The translations under genes were made by a program, and so were the position numbers. Below, one piece after another: positions 10,646-22,554 of a stretch of 64,000 nucleotides of DNA. The DNA lies in NCBI GenBank assembly GCA_013423385.1, contig BLZA01000009.1, forward strand, positions 992,001-1,056,000. The letters run 5' to 3'. The number at the start of each line of letters is the position of its first letter. The first letter of the stretch is position 1. Below the pieces are notes generated by a model. The model saw nothing but the letters and a program-made list of their open reading frames with translations, was not told the DNA's origin and searched no databases. Source of the DNA: Naganishia liquefaciens. Its lineage: Eukaryota > Basidiomycota > Tremellomycetes > Filobasidiales > Filobasidiaceae.

Positions 10646-11512
10646 ATGGCACGAGGAACAGACTCGAAGGCACAGTCCAGTCGTGGACGAGGGTGAGCAT
10701 ACTCCCCCATCCCTTCTCCTCTACAGTGCACGCTCAAATCCCCCCCCCTTTTCTCCCGGACAGCAAATTCAAAATCTCCCGTGGCGGCGGACGTCACTTT
10801 TCGCGGGACATTGCCGTCGTCGACCAAGAGATGGAAAATCTCGGCCTCGGTGGATCCGACGATGAATCCGAGGAGGACGAGTCCGAGTCCGAGGATGAAG
10901 CGGGTGCCGCCAAGGAGGAACAGCCCGAGATGAGTAGGGCCGAGAGGAAGGCGCTGAAGAAGGCTCAGGCGGGGAAGAAGGGTGGTGCCGCGCAGGGAGC
11001 TGGACGGGGGTTGCCTCCCCAGAGTGACGACGAGGAGGAGAGCGAGGAGGAAGAGGTGGATCCGATGTTGCAGAGTGGACCGTTGGCGAGGCAGGGTCCA
11101 TCGCGGAGGGAGCGGTGAGTGGCTTGGCCCCCCTATGTCCGCGCGACGTTTGCGCGACGTTGTTTGGCTGATATTCTTGGGGCGGTCAGGGAGGCCGCTG
11201 ATAAAAAAGCTGCTGCGGAGCGATACGCAAAGCTGCATGCTGCAGGTACGCATCACGAGTTGCGGCTTCCCCACGAACGAATGGGTACTGATGCGGCCGG
11301 AAAAGGTAAAACCGACCAGGCAAAGAGTGACATGGCCCGACTGCAGGAGATCCGAAAGAAGCGAGAGGCCGATGCCAAGGCGCGGCTCGCGCGTGAAGAA
11401 GGTGAGTCGGAGCCACCGCTCGGAACTACCCAAGAAGGCTCACGTCCAAGTCGCAGAGGAAAAGCGAGAGGCCGAGGAGAAGCGACAAGCCCGATTGGGA
11501 GGCAAAAAGTAG
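10646..11512 (+). CDS. PDAP1: PDAP1/PP28 homologue (casein kinase substrate phosphoprotein)
   Basis: Five exons (10646-10692, 10764-11114, 11190-11245, 11306-11401, 11451-11512), 612 nt, 203 aa. The short N terminus MARGTDSKAQSSRGRG is joined by splicing to KFKISRGGGRHFSRD, the hallmark start of the 28-kDa heat- and acid-stable phosphoprotein family. A long acidic Ser/Glu segment follows (ESEEDESESEDE, SDDEEESEEEE), full of casein kinase II-type sites. The conserved C-terminal coiled segment is EAADKKAAAERYAKLHAAGK then TDQAKSDMARLQEIRKKRE. The protein is expected to be soluble, highly charged and mostly disordered, and has been linked to RNA binding in animals. Its 3' end converges with the NAD(P)HX dehydratase gene, leaving 75 bp. 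Confidence 0.92.
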
Positions 11513-11587
11513 GCCTGGGAAATTCTTGCCAATTGTATATTGCTGCTATCGTCTAGACATCTACAATCTCGCCTTGAACACGTCGAG

Positions 11588-13087
11588 TCACGCATACTCC
11601 TTGGCTTCGTCACTCCTGACGCCCTCGTTCCCAAACACCTCTTCGAATACCTTGTGGATATTCGGGATCATGTCCTCGGTCTGCATGCTTCTTCCCTTTT
11701 CCTCGAATGTCCGTCGAGAGCATGTCCGGTTGAATGTCGAGCCGCCGTACGCCGCGAGAAGGGCAATGTGTTTCCCGAGATCGGATTCCTGGCTCGGTGG
11801 CGGATGACCCGCGTCGCTGTGGGATCGTGAGCGACGTCTACCCGCTGTTCTGACTTTCCGCGTGACGTACTCGTAAACACCCTTGACCCACTCTCCAGCC
11901 CAGGCCAACAAGACACCGACACTTCCACTCAAGATATCCCCCTGACCACCGCATCGCTTCAACCCGCCCTTGACCTCGTTCTTCAAAATCTCCTGCTTGC
12001 CGTCCGTCTGCGCGTCATTCGGGAACAGCGAAGCAGGGATGGGGAACCCGTTCGAGATAATATCGTTCGCGCCCTTTTGGAGGATTGTCGTGTTCTCGAG
12101 GGCACGCGAGAGGAGCGGGCAGAGCGTGTCGGCGGGTGCTTTCGGGTCGATGTTCTAGATGGGAATCAGCACGAGGCTTGAAGACCATGAGTCGGGAGGA
12201 TGGGGTGCGTACCATCTTTTCGCAGAGGCGTTTGAACTCCATGACGTTGGGCGTGAGCACTAAGCGAGGCGTTCCGGGCCAGTTGAGAATGACCGAGGGG
12301 TCATTCTGTCATTGTCATGCGCATGAGCTTTAGATCGTCGAGGATAACTCTGAAGCTTACGGCAACGAGAAAGAGACCGTCGGCGTCGACGACAACGCCG
12401 AGGTCTGTCTGCTTTGCAAGCTCAAATGCGGCTCGCGCACAGTTTTGGGTGTGTTCTGTGCGTCCGAGACCCGGGCCGATGATGAGAACGTGCTATATAA
12501 AGAGGATGTCATTGAGGCTGTACCCGATAAGAAAGAGATGAGACGCACAAGTCGCTCGAGGATACCCTTGAGCTCAACCTTGATCTCATCGACAGTCTTT
12601 GACGGGTCAAGAATGCCGTGTACGATGAGGTCTTGGTGGGTGATCAGCCTGAGGTCCAGATCAGGGATCTTGGGAGAACTCACCAGGTGAGTATCCCTTG
12701 ATGACGGTCGCAGCATTCGGCTCGCAGATGACATGGGCGAGATCGGCTCCCTGCGTGCGTAGTCCGGAATGATCAGTTTTCGATTGCGGCACAAACGCTG
12801 CCGAACGTACGAAACGCATGGCGCCCATGGCGGAGAAGAATGGCGCACCCGTGTAGCTGACCAAAACCTTGTCAGCCACAGTCACAGTCTCTGAACGATA
12901 CATCCGACCTACTCTCCCGAACCTCCAATGATCCCGATCCTCCCTGCAAAGACCAAAAAGTCAGCCCGGCAACCTCCTGGGGAAACCTGAGCCCCCACCT
13001 ACCTGCTTGCCCTTTGTGGAGCTTGCTAGAGAGGGGCGGAATGACCTGTTTGCTGATGAGGTTGATGATGTGCTTGTGTTGTGCCAT
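11588..13087 (-). CDS. NAXD: ATP-dependent (S)-NAD(P)H-hydrate dehydratase
   Basis: Repairs NADHX and NADPHX, the hydrated damage products of NAD(P)H, using ATP (YKL151C/Nnr2 family, ribokinase-like fold). Nine exons on the minus strand. Motifs in order: [101 protein letters not shown], and [20 protein letters not shown], the glycine-rich anion hole with the catalytic Asp. The last exon resumes after an intron with [20 protein letters not shown] and ends [14 protein letters not shown]. The start codon at 13087 gives [14 protein letters not shown]; no clear mitochondrial presequence is seen. The enzyme looks complete and active. Confidence 0.95.
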
Positions 13088-13709
13088 GTTGGTTTTCGTG
13101 CTCAGAGGATGAGGAACAGACGATGAGGCAGCGACAGAGGGGTCCTCTTGTTTGTTGTACGCTGCAGGCTGGGAACGAAAGAAAGCGAGCGGCCCTGACG
13201 TAATGAGCGACCGGCGGGACCTCCACCTCGGCCATCGGGCAGCGCTTCAAGCTTGGGTAACACCCCCAAGTGTTTGCCAGTGCCAGTGCCAGTGCCAGTC
13301 GTTGTGGCTGTCGATGAGAGCGATCACGGAGCGACCCTTAGCAGCGCTGGCGCCCGAGTTCCGACAACAAGCCAACTTTGGCTCCTCCGCAGTGGGTCCC
13401 ACGACTTTCGCGGCGCTCAGTTCCAGCTCAAAGCTGCTTTCAACCGCTACGACGGACTCGACAACGAAAGTGTTATCCTCGGCGAGCAGCATGGTGACCA
13501 GCCAGGCGGTGTCTACGGCTGCCGTGTTCGGATTGACCACCATCGCCTGATGCCAGTCTCTACAAGGAATGTTGATTGTATCACTATGATGGGTTTCAAG
13601 GGAATTCGATATCTGGGTCGATACTTTGCAAGCGTACTTTATTCTTTCATGTAGGACGCTAGCGTAACTTTGCCGAGAACAGCGGATGCTCATAGATATG
13701 TTCCCAGGA
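13088..13709. other. Intergenic region with a short (TGCCAG)4 repeat
   Basis: 622 bp between two minus-strand genes. Both strands carry one moderately long ORF here (plus 13152-13550, Ser/Thr-rich; minus within 13247-13882), but neither resembles a known protein and they overlap each other. A hexamer repeat TGCCAG x4 lies at 13275-13298. Confidence 0.5.
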
Positions 13710-15758
13710 TCACCTACGGCCGATGATTTCCAAATCTCCCCAGTCTGCGATATCTTCCTGTGGAGGTACCAGCCAGTCGTTGGGTTTGTGTACAGCCGTC
13801 TGATGTGAAACAGTCCTCGGGGCCTTGGGCTTGATCGTCGTCTCTTGCGCGTTGATGCCTGTCTCGTGGGATGAGCGATCATGCTCTTGAGCTTGCATAA
13901 TTGCTGTTGGGCTGATCGGCCCGAAAGCGCGATCCTGGATTGGCAGTGTCGGGGATCTGGGCCATGTCATTTCGAGAGAAGCGAGGCCCAGCAAGGGGGA
14001 GTTCAACCCTTGAGTTTTCCCCTTGCCGTTTCCGAACAGGTTGTTGGCGCGACTCTCGAAAAAGTCCGGACTCTGAGCCCACGCTACGGTGTTTGATGTG
14101 CTTGCGGAGGGTTGCCTATCGCGATACGCATGATCAGGTAGCCCGCCCGCGGGTGAAGGTTGGTCAGGATTCCACGCGGGGGACGTTGCCCCCATCTTCG
14201 CGGTTCGGACTGGTGGGATAGGGAATTCCAGCGCTTTCCCTTTCGCCACATCTGCGAGTGATGCAGCTGACGACAAACGCAAGTCCGAGGTATTTGCGAC
14301 CCGGCCGAGGCTTTGGTCGACAGGTGGACTGCTGGACCTGAGTCGACTTTGTTCGTCCTCCATTCTCGGTGGGTCCGTGGTATTCGTCCATTTCTGTCCA
14401 ATTTTTCGCAATCGTTCCTCCATGATGGACATTTTGGCCATGATTGGGAGGTCGCGCCGTTTGACACGATCAGTCTGCCGTGGATAGCCGGATGTTTCAC
14501 GCCTTACAGCGGCCTGAGGTGGCGGTGACTGGTCAAGCGTTGGGGAATTTCTCCGTCATGTGTGAGGACATACCTCTCGTGGTAGCAGAGCTTCTTCCCC
14601 TGCAGCCCTTCTTGCTTGTCCGGCATTTCTGTTGTCTTTCGACTTGGAGCGCTGCAATGAGACGGCTTTGCTTGGTGGTTCGACCGGCAAAGGTGGCAGA
14701 GGTTCCCACAATCTCGAGACTGTACTCAATTCCAGACCACGAGTGTCAGGACTCCGCTTACGGGTTTCCCCTCGTGTCGACGCGTGGCGCGGCGAATCCG
14801 ACGCCGATTGCATATTCGCCGAAACGAGAGCGCGCCTTCCCTCATCTGTGCTGACATCGCCTCGACCCGAAGCGGTCCTGTCTCGCGCCGACCTGACCGG
14901 AGAAATATCCGGTGAGGGTCGATACGGATCGATAAGGTACGATGAAAGCCTTTTCCACTGTTCCTCATCATCCCATACATCTGGACTAGCGGGTGGGATA
15001 GGATCACGTCTTGTATGCGTTGACCGAAAGAATGCAGATGTGGGTGATGTTGACGATGCGTAGGATGGCGAGAGCAGATTTGGCGAGACGGGCGAACGCG
15101 CTATACGTGGCGACGTGCCAAACGATGATGGAGATGGGGCGAGATAGTCTGACGAACGGTATGACCAGGTCTCGCTCGTCCGTTGTCCTAATGGTATCGA
15201 ATTCAGCGAGGAATCTCGCTCTTCGCTCTGTGCCGTGACGAATAAAACGGATACTGGAGTCTGCGGAGCTGTTTGCGGGCTGTTGATGGGGCTGTACTTG
15301 AGCTCGACAGCTGATGGACGTCTCGTAACGGTTTTGCGATTAGTGGTCGTGACGCTTCGCGGTGTATCGTTTGGAGAGGGACTTGTGCGGCCACTACGGG
15401 GCAGTGTCGCGCTCGATGCTAGAATCAGCGGCTTGAGGGGTGATTTCGGAGTTGGCGTTGTCGGTAGATTAGGAGTCGTAGGACCGATGGACCGAGCTTC
15501 CGCACCATGTCGTCCGTATTCGTCCAGCAAGACCTCGCTCCCGCCCTCATTTGATCCTGCCTTTTCATTCTCCTCCGATGCCCTCGCTCTTGCACGGGCC
15601 ACCATGCGTGCCCGAATGCTGGCCTCCCTCGCTGCGAGCCTAACAGGATCGTGGCCGTCCCATAATCGATCGGGAGTCGACGAATAGCTTGCGTAAGACT
15701 CGAGTCGCGGGAGAGGACTTATTCGCGGAGAGGGTGTTTGGGATCTTGATACTGACAT
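13710..15758 (-). CDS. Ser/Pro-rich protein of unknown function
   Basis: Two exons (14574-15758 and 13710-14528, minus), 2004 nt, 667 aa, with no recognised domain. The N-terminal half is full of SP/TP sites (SRSQTPSPRISPLPRLESYA, TPTPKSPLKP, NSPQTAPQTP) that suit proline-directed kinases. It carries one charged helix around residues 40-60 (RLAAREASIRARMVARARAR). The C-terminal half has a short coiled segment IMEERLRKIGQKWTNTTDPP, and ends with an aromatic/acidic motif NDWLVPPQEDIADWGDLEII. The composition suggests a disordered scaffold or regulator. The start at 15758 is the first ATG of the open frame with plausible context; upstream in-frame sequence to 15884 uses no ATG. The intron is supported by continuous frame and GTATGT/CCAG borders. 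Confidence 0.7.
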
Positions 15759-18700
15759 TGCAGTTGGTTGTGCTGAAGACGTGGCAAAGCAATGAGAGAT
15801 GGTCGGTGAGGGGCATTCGAATGACGATCGATGGATCAAGACTGCCGCATTTCTGGATCCCGCTTGTCTGCCCAAGCTTGACACGGCCCAGTTTTGTGGT
15901 GAGTCCTAGTTTGGAGGCTGAAATACCTTGCTGGAATGATCTGCAGCAAGCAGACAGAAGTCCAGGAAGCGTCGGAAGCGACTGAAGCGATCAACGACGA
16001 TCCTCATGGAAACCTCGCCCATCTTTCGACAATTGTTTACTTTTGGCACCGCGGAAGCAATTGGGGGATAGCGATCTGAAATAGCAAATCAATATGCCAT
16101 CGTTATCCCTAGGTCCTTTCAGCCGTCCTTTCCTGCGACATCTTGCACCGTCGATCCGGATCATGCTACCCACAAGTGCTGCGGACTCCCGTATAGATTG
16201 TAGAGGATGAAAGGATGGTAATTCCCGTGATCCGATCAGCGGGATTTGCTTTATTAGGGGGCCTTCGCTGCCCTTGAACGATCGATTTCGAAGCAAAGCA
16301 TACCATGGCTTCTTTCTCGCGGAGGCATGAACACGAGCCGAAATCAACTGCTCTCTATGGGAGTCGAACCCAGAGACTTCGCGGCAACACGTCCCAAAAG
16401 GAATGCGTGCTGACACGTTGCGATAAGTCCGTAGGTCGAAATGATGTCACAGTCAGTAGCCTGATCCACAGGCAGCATTGCAAATGGATCGCCGCCGCCG
16501 TAATAATCTCGAAAGACCGTAGCGATGTTCCCGAAAGGGATCGGCAGTACTCCCGCTGCCGTCAAACGAGGCTCTGCTCGTAAAGATTTCCGGTCCCGAC
16601 GAAAAGATAGTCGGACCCTCACTATGCGAATACGACTGACTTCCGAAGGAGACGCATTGTGATGCGCAATTTGTATGCGCCTTGCCTGTCTGCGGGGGGA
16701 CTAGCCGCATGACAGAGCACTTGACTCTGTTAGCTTCCGGGCAAAATCTGACCGTCCCGCATGACGCGGGTAAAGTCGCCTTGGAAAGGGTCAGCGTCAT
16801 AGCAGCTTGGAAAATGGTATTCCACAGTCGTGCTTCCATCCCTCTATCGCTGTCAGAGCACGTTGGATCAAGATTATGACACCCAATACGTCATGAGAAG
16901 TCCTTAGAGCCTCCCCTCCCTGTGAGCCATCTTTCTTTAATCAACGATCATCTTCAGTCTCAATCACCAAGCATTTGACACGTTCGCGCAGCGGCTGCTG
17001 TTGGTCATAATATGTCTGTACCCGACCCTTTTCCGCTCCAAAGACTCTTTACAGCGCGGGTCGATCTTCAGAAGTCAAAGTCGGATCTAAGGCAACTACA
17101 TCTGTATGATACAAGTCACTTGAAGGAGTATCATCAATACTGACGACATCGTCCATCGCGCGTCATGACGTGCCTGAATGCCAGGATCCGATAAAGTAAT
17201 GTTGTCTCGCTGACTCAGCCGAGAATGCGGGAGGCGGAGAACATCCTCTACGGAGCACAGTCGCGGTCTCAGCAGCTGGCACTTGGCAAGGAGCTTTCGT
17301 TGGCACTGCTCCATAGACGGGTTGCCAACCCATTACCTCCTCGTCAAAAGTGACGACCTTGCGTAATCTGTCAAGTACGAAGTCGCTACCTTCAAGTGTG
17401 ATGATCACAGTCGAGGCTCGGAATCGGCACGTCGAATCCTCCGAGAACAGCGAATTCATATCGCCTTTCTCTTCGGAGCCTTTACATGGAAATTCTGGCT
17501 CAGGATCCGGCAACTACTGGATCTCAGTAACTTCAGAATTCAGCTGTTAGCTCCACGAATATCAGGGTATCTTCAGCTATGTCTGTGGTCAACTCTTGAC
17601 AGCTCTTATATGGCGCACAATGATCCATTGGCGGTGCCTGACGCCTTGACTTCCTGTGTACAGCGCCGTTCAAAATCAGCTTATCAGCTGATTGGCCATT
17701 CAAAATCAGTCCCTTAGAAGCTCTTAGCAGATCTCTTCAACAGCCAGCAGCTGGGACAGCAGCTTGAAAAGCCTTCTCAGCCCTGGAATCCCTGAGAGCC
17801 GTAGGACAAGCCGTGCCGTGCCGGAACATTGATTTAGGTTATCATATTAGGATCCGCGAACGATCATGGCAGCTGGCAGGGCCGGTGCGGCAGAGCCGAA
17901 TGCCACAAGCCAAGCCGATTGAACTGGATTCTCGTCGTCTCCACTCCAGTCTCCACAATCATCCCTACCCTCTCCTTCGTCCTTTATTGGGTTGTTGGTG
18001 GAACATGGAAAAGCTGACTACATGCCTGAAGTTGCCTGCCGTCGCGGAGTGGAGCTGAGACAATTAGCTGGATGTCTACAATATCTTTACCTGAATGAGC
18101 TCCTGGATTTTTTAGACAGCGCCGCATTTGTGTTCAGGAACGACACCGACATCTCGCGATCAAGCAGGTCACCGGCCGCGTGCGCTTCGCCGAGAAATGC
18201 TTGTCAAGAGACAGCTCAACAAACGGATCGACAAAGTGTAGCTGCAAAAGCGTTGCCGCAGTTTTCATGCTGACTCCGCACTGTCTGCGTGCTGACAAGG
18301 ATTATAGGGAATTGGTTGTTACTGTAGCCTTCTGGGCAAATCCAATAAAAAAAACAAATGTTCATGGTGAAAGAGCTGGCCAAATGCCTGTACTAGGCCT
18401 GTCGTAACGCTCAGCTGCAAGTGGTGTGGAGGCTTTGAGGGACTCCAGCCTGTAAGAGCTGCTGCAAGTTCTTGAGAATAGCTCGGCCCATTCCGGAAGT
18501 CGCTAAGGTTATACGAAAGTGTATCGAGTTGGATGTTGACGCGTTCCGCAGGTAGGGTGCGAAAGCTGTGATAGGGGCCTGTCTTTCACCGTGGTCACGG
18601 ATCAAGCAAATTCTCGAGGGTGGCGAGACCGTGGCGGTCACCTATAATACATGTTGAAGGATTCCGGTCGCCTGTCATGTTTCGCCTTCGATGGAGAGCG

Positions 18701-18759
18701 AATCAATTGCTATACAACATCGCCAACGCCGTCAACTGGTTTGCGGCTGACTATTCAAG
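15759..18759. other. 3-kb stretch without recognisable genes
   Basis: Only short overlapping ORFs (under 145 aa) with no family resemblance and many stops. Base composition is more AT-balanced than in the flanks. Features seen: an isolated B-box-like sequence at 16360-16370 (see separate entry), and two copies of a 15-nt direct repeat GCCRTTCAAAATCAG (about 17666-17710) flanking a palindromic core (atcag...ctgat). No transposase, reverse transcriptase, LTR or terminal inverted repeat was found. It may hold noncoding transcripts, long UTRs, or decayed sequence. Confidence 0.5.
16352..16376 (-). promoter_or_regulatory. Isolated tRNA-type B-box (TFIIIC site) in a hairpin
   Basis: On the minus strand 16370-16360 reads GGTTCGACTCC, a perfect match to the pol III B-box consensus GGTTCGANTCC. 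It sits in a T-arm-like hairpin (TGGG/CCCA with flanking TCTC/GAGA). I could not fold a full tRNA: no 5' acceptor strand complementary to the AGAGAGC that follows, and no clear A-box. Either a tRNA relic or a lone TFIIIC site. Confidence 0.45.
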
Positions 18760-21700
18760 ATGCGATTCGCCGCTCTGTTTACAATTCTCTCGAGTTATGG
18801 CGCTGTCAGGACAGCTGCCCAGGCTACTGAGGACACGGGACTTGATGCGTGAGTAGGCAGGCCAGAATCAAGGTCACCATGGACTGACATGTGAGGTATC
18901 TTTCGACCAGATGGCACCTAGTAGGTTGAAGAATGGTACACTAAATATTGTGTAAACTGATCCAGAGGGTATGCTTCAGGACTATCTCTATACCCTCGTT
19001 ACCGAACAGCTCGATCCCATTGTTAGCCCTAATAGACGTAAGTCATCGCACAGCTACAAATCTATGTGGACAGCATTGATCAATAGCCTTCTAGAATCCT
19101 CCCATATGCACAGAATCCTTGGTATGGTCTCCTTCCCCTATCGTGTCTCGGGATCTTGTCTCATATATACATATATATATTCCCTGTCTCGCAGGCGGAA
19201 GTAACTTTGCAGCCGCGTATAATTTCGAGGAGCTTCAGGCGTCATCGTGTACCACGGCTGCCATCAGCGTTGATCGTAAGTCCTCAAAGCTGCTTAAAAG
19301 TATGCCCTACGACTTAGAAGCTCACATGGGGACACAGATTCTAGTTACTGGGCACCTCAGCTGTACTGGATTGTCGATTCTGCGAATCCGAGCACGACTG
19401 GATTTTTGCAATTGCGTCAGTTGCCTGTAATGGCCATGCAAAAACCTGCTTCTGACAATCGCAAACAGCTTCTTTCAACCGTTTCTACTATTTCCTCGGT
19501 CGGTAAGTTAATCGCCAGATGCTCGTAGTCCCGAACGTCCCCTGACCCAGCGTTACTCCCTCTAGAAATGTGGGTTTACTCCGGCGCATCCTGCCTCTTC
19601 ATGCGTTACTCAATCCTCTTTCGACGCTAGGACCCTTCTGTACCAGTCGAGCCGTTCCCGGAAGGCTTCCGAATGCTGGCTGGTACGTCTAGCGCTCGAG
19701 ACATACAACAGAGGCTGACTCCAGTCCTAGGCGATCCGAACCAGAAGTCGCCCAACGGCATCTTCGTGTACGAATGTCATAGGAATCCGGACCTGACGGG
19801 GAGCTTGGTAAGTACAGACCCTCATTTAGTCGGGGCTCTGCTGATCATTCCCACAGACCGGAAACAACTTCAACTTTAACGACCCCTGCAAATACGGGTG
19901 GGTAAAACGCAAGGACAATGCTTTCCGGCCTGCTGAAAGCTCTCGCTCATTCCGATTAGCATCAAATTTGACTTGACCTTCCCCAGTTGGTAAGCCGTTT
20001 CGGGTCGGTCCATGCATTTGCGTTACTGAACGATGTCTTATGTAGCTGGAATGGAGTCGATTTGTACAAGAGTGACAACTCGCATGTGACCTATCCAACG
20101 CACTCGCTTCGGTGAGTACTTCGTGCAACAATCTGTCACTTTGCTGATATGGCAAGTCGATCAGATCCGGTGGATGTCCGGCAACCCATCCCAAGAGGTA
20201 AGTGTGCCAAACGAGAATCGAGAGCCGAAGTTGAACGTGCTTGTCGGTTTTCAGACTACCTTCAAGTAAGAACCAAAGCCTACAAGCAATAATATTGACT
20301 AGCTGATTCTTTTATATAAAAGTCTTATTGGAGTACACCTACCATCCAGATGCCTAGTAAGTGAAGCGCAAACTTGACTAGACGACGCTGACCGTCTTCC
20401 AGTCCGACTGTAACTAAAGGCCAGAACGTCGCTGGACGACTCGCCTGGGCCAATGGAGACACAACGGGTTACGGTTTGCACGCCGATTTCCTCAATGGGT
20501 GGGATATGGACATTCTACGGAAAGCTCTGAATGACCCGGGATGCGTGACCATCAACAAATCCATAGAGATTCAGAAATGCCCAGTCTTGGCACCGTACTT
20601 CAATACCGCCCCCGCTCAAGCTTGCAGACCCGCGAGGGGCCAATTAACTGAACCGTATCCCCAGGGAGATGGCAAGGTTGTCCCCAAGTTGCCAGGTTGC
20701 AATCCACTTTGGGGAGCTTCGGGACCAAAGCCAACCTGTAATCCAGCCGTACCCGGACTCGATGTCTCTGCCTTTTTGTCGAGGGACGGTCCATACACAG
20801 TGCCCGTTGCCGATCAAGTCAACAACACCTTGGACCCTTCCAAGGGCTGGCACAAAGTCGCATGTTACCAGGACACGAACAACGTCCAGCCTCTAGGAGG
20901 TAGCAGTCTGACCTACTCTGACGCCAAAATGACGCCCGCCCGTTGCCAGGAATCGTGCGCGAAGAATGGGTATTCGTATGCAGGATTGTCGGTGAGAGGT
21001 GCTTTCCAATGCACCTGCTCCAACGGTCTCAATCGCCAGAACTCTCTCGCCTATTCAGGCTGTTCTTCGGTTTGCCCTGGCTTGTCGACTGCTACCTGCG
21101 GAGGTGAGATTTTGCGGCCATGGAAAGAAGGACTGGGCTGATTCCCCTTGCAAGGTCAATACAACACTGACGTCTACTACCAAGCGCCAAACTGGGCGGG
21201 ACGGGATCCCAAAGCCTATGACCTCGGTTGTTACACCTTGCCATCCACCGGAGGCCTCATCCCGGCTGCAACGTACAGATTTCCGTCGAGCTCAATGACC
21301 AGAGATACTTGCTCCAAGGCTTGCGTTGATCAAGGCGCCAAATGGTCAGGAATCCAAGACGGAAACTGCTATTGCGGTACCAATTTTGATATGGGCGCCG
21401 GATACTTTGTGCCCAACGACTTTTGTTCAATCTCCTGCAAGGGAAACACATCAGAGACGTGTGGCAGCTACTCGCCCAAGTATGCGCTGAACGTATTCAA
21501 CCTCACCAACTACGCCTACAAAGCACCCGGCACTGTGAACAATGGCATCTCTGGATACCGAGGATGCTTTGCGGATGCCAACCAAGCTCTCCCGGCTTAC
21601 ACCTTCACCGATGCCAAGCTGACACCCGAAATGTGCAAATCATATTGCAACCAGCTCGGCTACAGCCTGGCTGGAACGCAAGCCGGCAACAGGTGTCGCT

Positions 21701-22554
21701 GCGACAACAACTTTAAAGGAGGTCAACAATTGCCGGACTCGCAATGCGGTACTGCATGTACTGGCAATGCAAGTGTTACATGCGGTGCCGCCTATAATCT
21801 TCAACTTTACGACTCGAAGGCAACCTCATACGGCGCCGCTGAAGCGACCGCGGCTCATCCCCCCGGATGGCAAGGATGCTACGCGGCGACCAACATCAAT
21901 AGCTATTCCGCGTACACCTCTTATCCCACCACGCAAAGCGTTTCTGCGTGCAAATCGACTTGCGCGGGACTTGGTTACCCGTACATGGCTTTGTGGAGCA
22001 ATCGATGTAGCTGCGGTACAAGCCTGAACACTGCGAATCGCTACGCCGATGCCTTCTGCAACACTAAATGCAAGAGTTCGAATGAATTTTGTGGAGGCTC
22101 TCAGTTCCTCGATGTCTATGCCGTCGGATCAGTGTCATCCACGAAGGCGTCGGTAACAAGTGCTTCCTCGAGCACAAAGCCAGTCTCCAGCACGGCTGCG
22201 ACTTCATCTCCGAGCACCAAGCCAGTCTCGAGTACGCCCGCGACTTCCACAACGGCGGCATCCCCTTCCTCGACGTCGTACGTCTCCAGAGGCTGCGTCG
22301 CTGACGGTTCAACGCGAGCTTTGACTGGACCCACCATCTCTGGCAGCGATATGACAATCGCGAAATGCGCAGCCTTCGCTCAGACCGGGCGCTATCGATT
22401 CTTTGGATTGGAAGTCGGATACCAGTGCTTTACAGGAAGCACTTTGGCCTACAACACCACTTCTACAAACTGCAAAACGACCTGTTACGGAGATGCCACG
22501 AAGTCGACGATTTGCGGTGGAGCCTACGCATTGTCGTTGTATGAGTTTGCATGA
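18760..22554 (+). CDS. Secreted DUF1996 protein with five WSC domains
   Basis: Starts with a signal peptide (MRFAALFTILSSYGAV...). A DUF1996 domain is spread over many short exons: EQLDPIVSPNRQSSHMHRIL, GGSNFAAAYNFEELQASSC, SYWAPQLYWIVDS, PFPEGFRMLAG, IKFDLTFPSCWNGVDLYKS, HVTYPTHSLR, GGCPATHPKR, TGYGLHADFLNGWD. Then come cysteine-rich WSC domains at about 20845-21102, 21216-21500, 21545-21830, 21865-22125 and, after a Ser/Thr linker (SSTKPVSST repeats), 22285-22550. The linker is likely O-mannosylated. No GPI signal or membrane segment at the C terminus (ends LYEFA). WSC domains bind polysaccharides, so a wall or extracellular glucan-binding role is likely. The exon 1/2 junction is unresolved: the obvious donor at 18849 does not keep frame; a GTCAGG donor after the signal peptide spliced to ...CAGAG|GGTATG at 18968 would. 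Several other small exons are inferred from consensus only. Confidence 0.85.

Noticed and set aside
13152-13882. Ser/Thr-rich plus-strand ORF and overlapping minus-strand ORF
   Set aside because: Both are mid-length, mutually overlapping and lack family features. The minus one runs into the coding exon of the neighbouring gene in another frame.
16340-16450. Complete tRNA gene on the minus strand
   Set aside because: The T-arm-like hairpin and B-box are good, but no 5' acceptor strand, D-arm or A-box can be paired with it. Kept only as an isolated B-box.
17660-17715. Transposon ends (direct repeats with palindrome)
   Set aside because: The 15-nt repeats are close together, no transposase-like ORF or longer inverted repeat surrounds them, so a mobile element is not supported.
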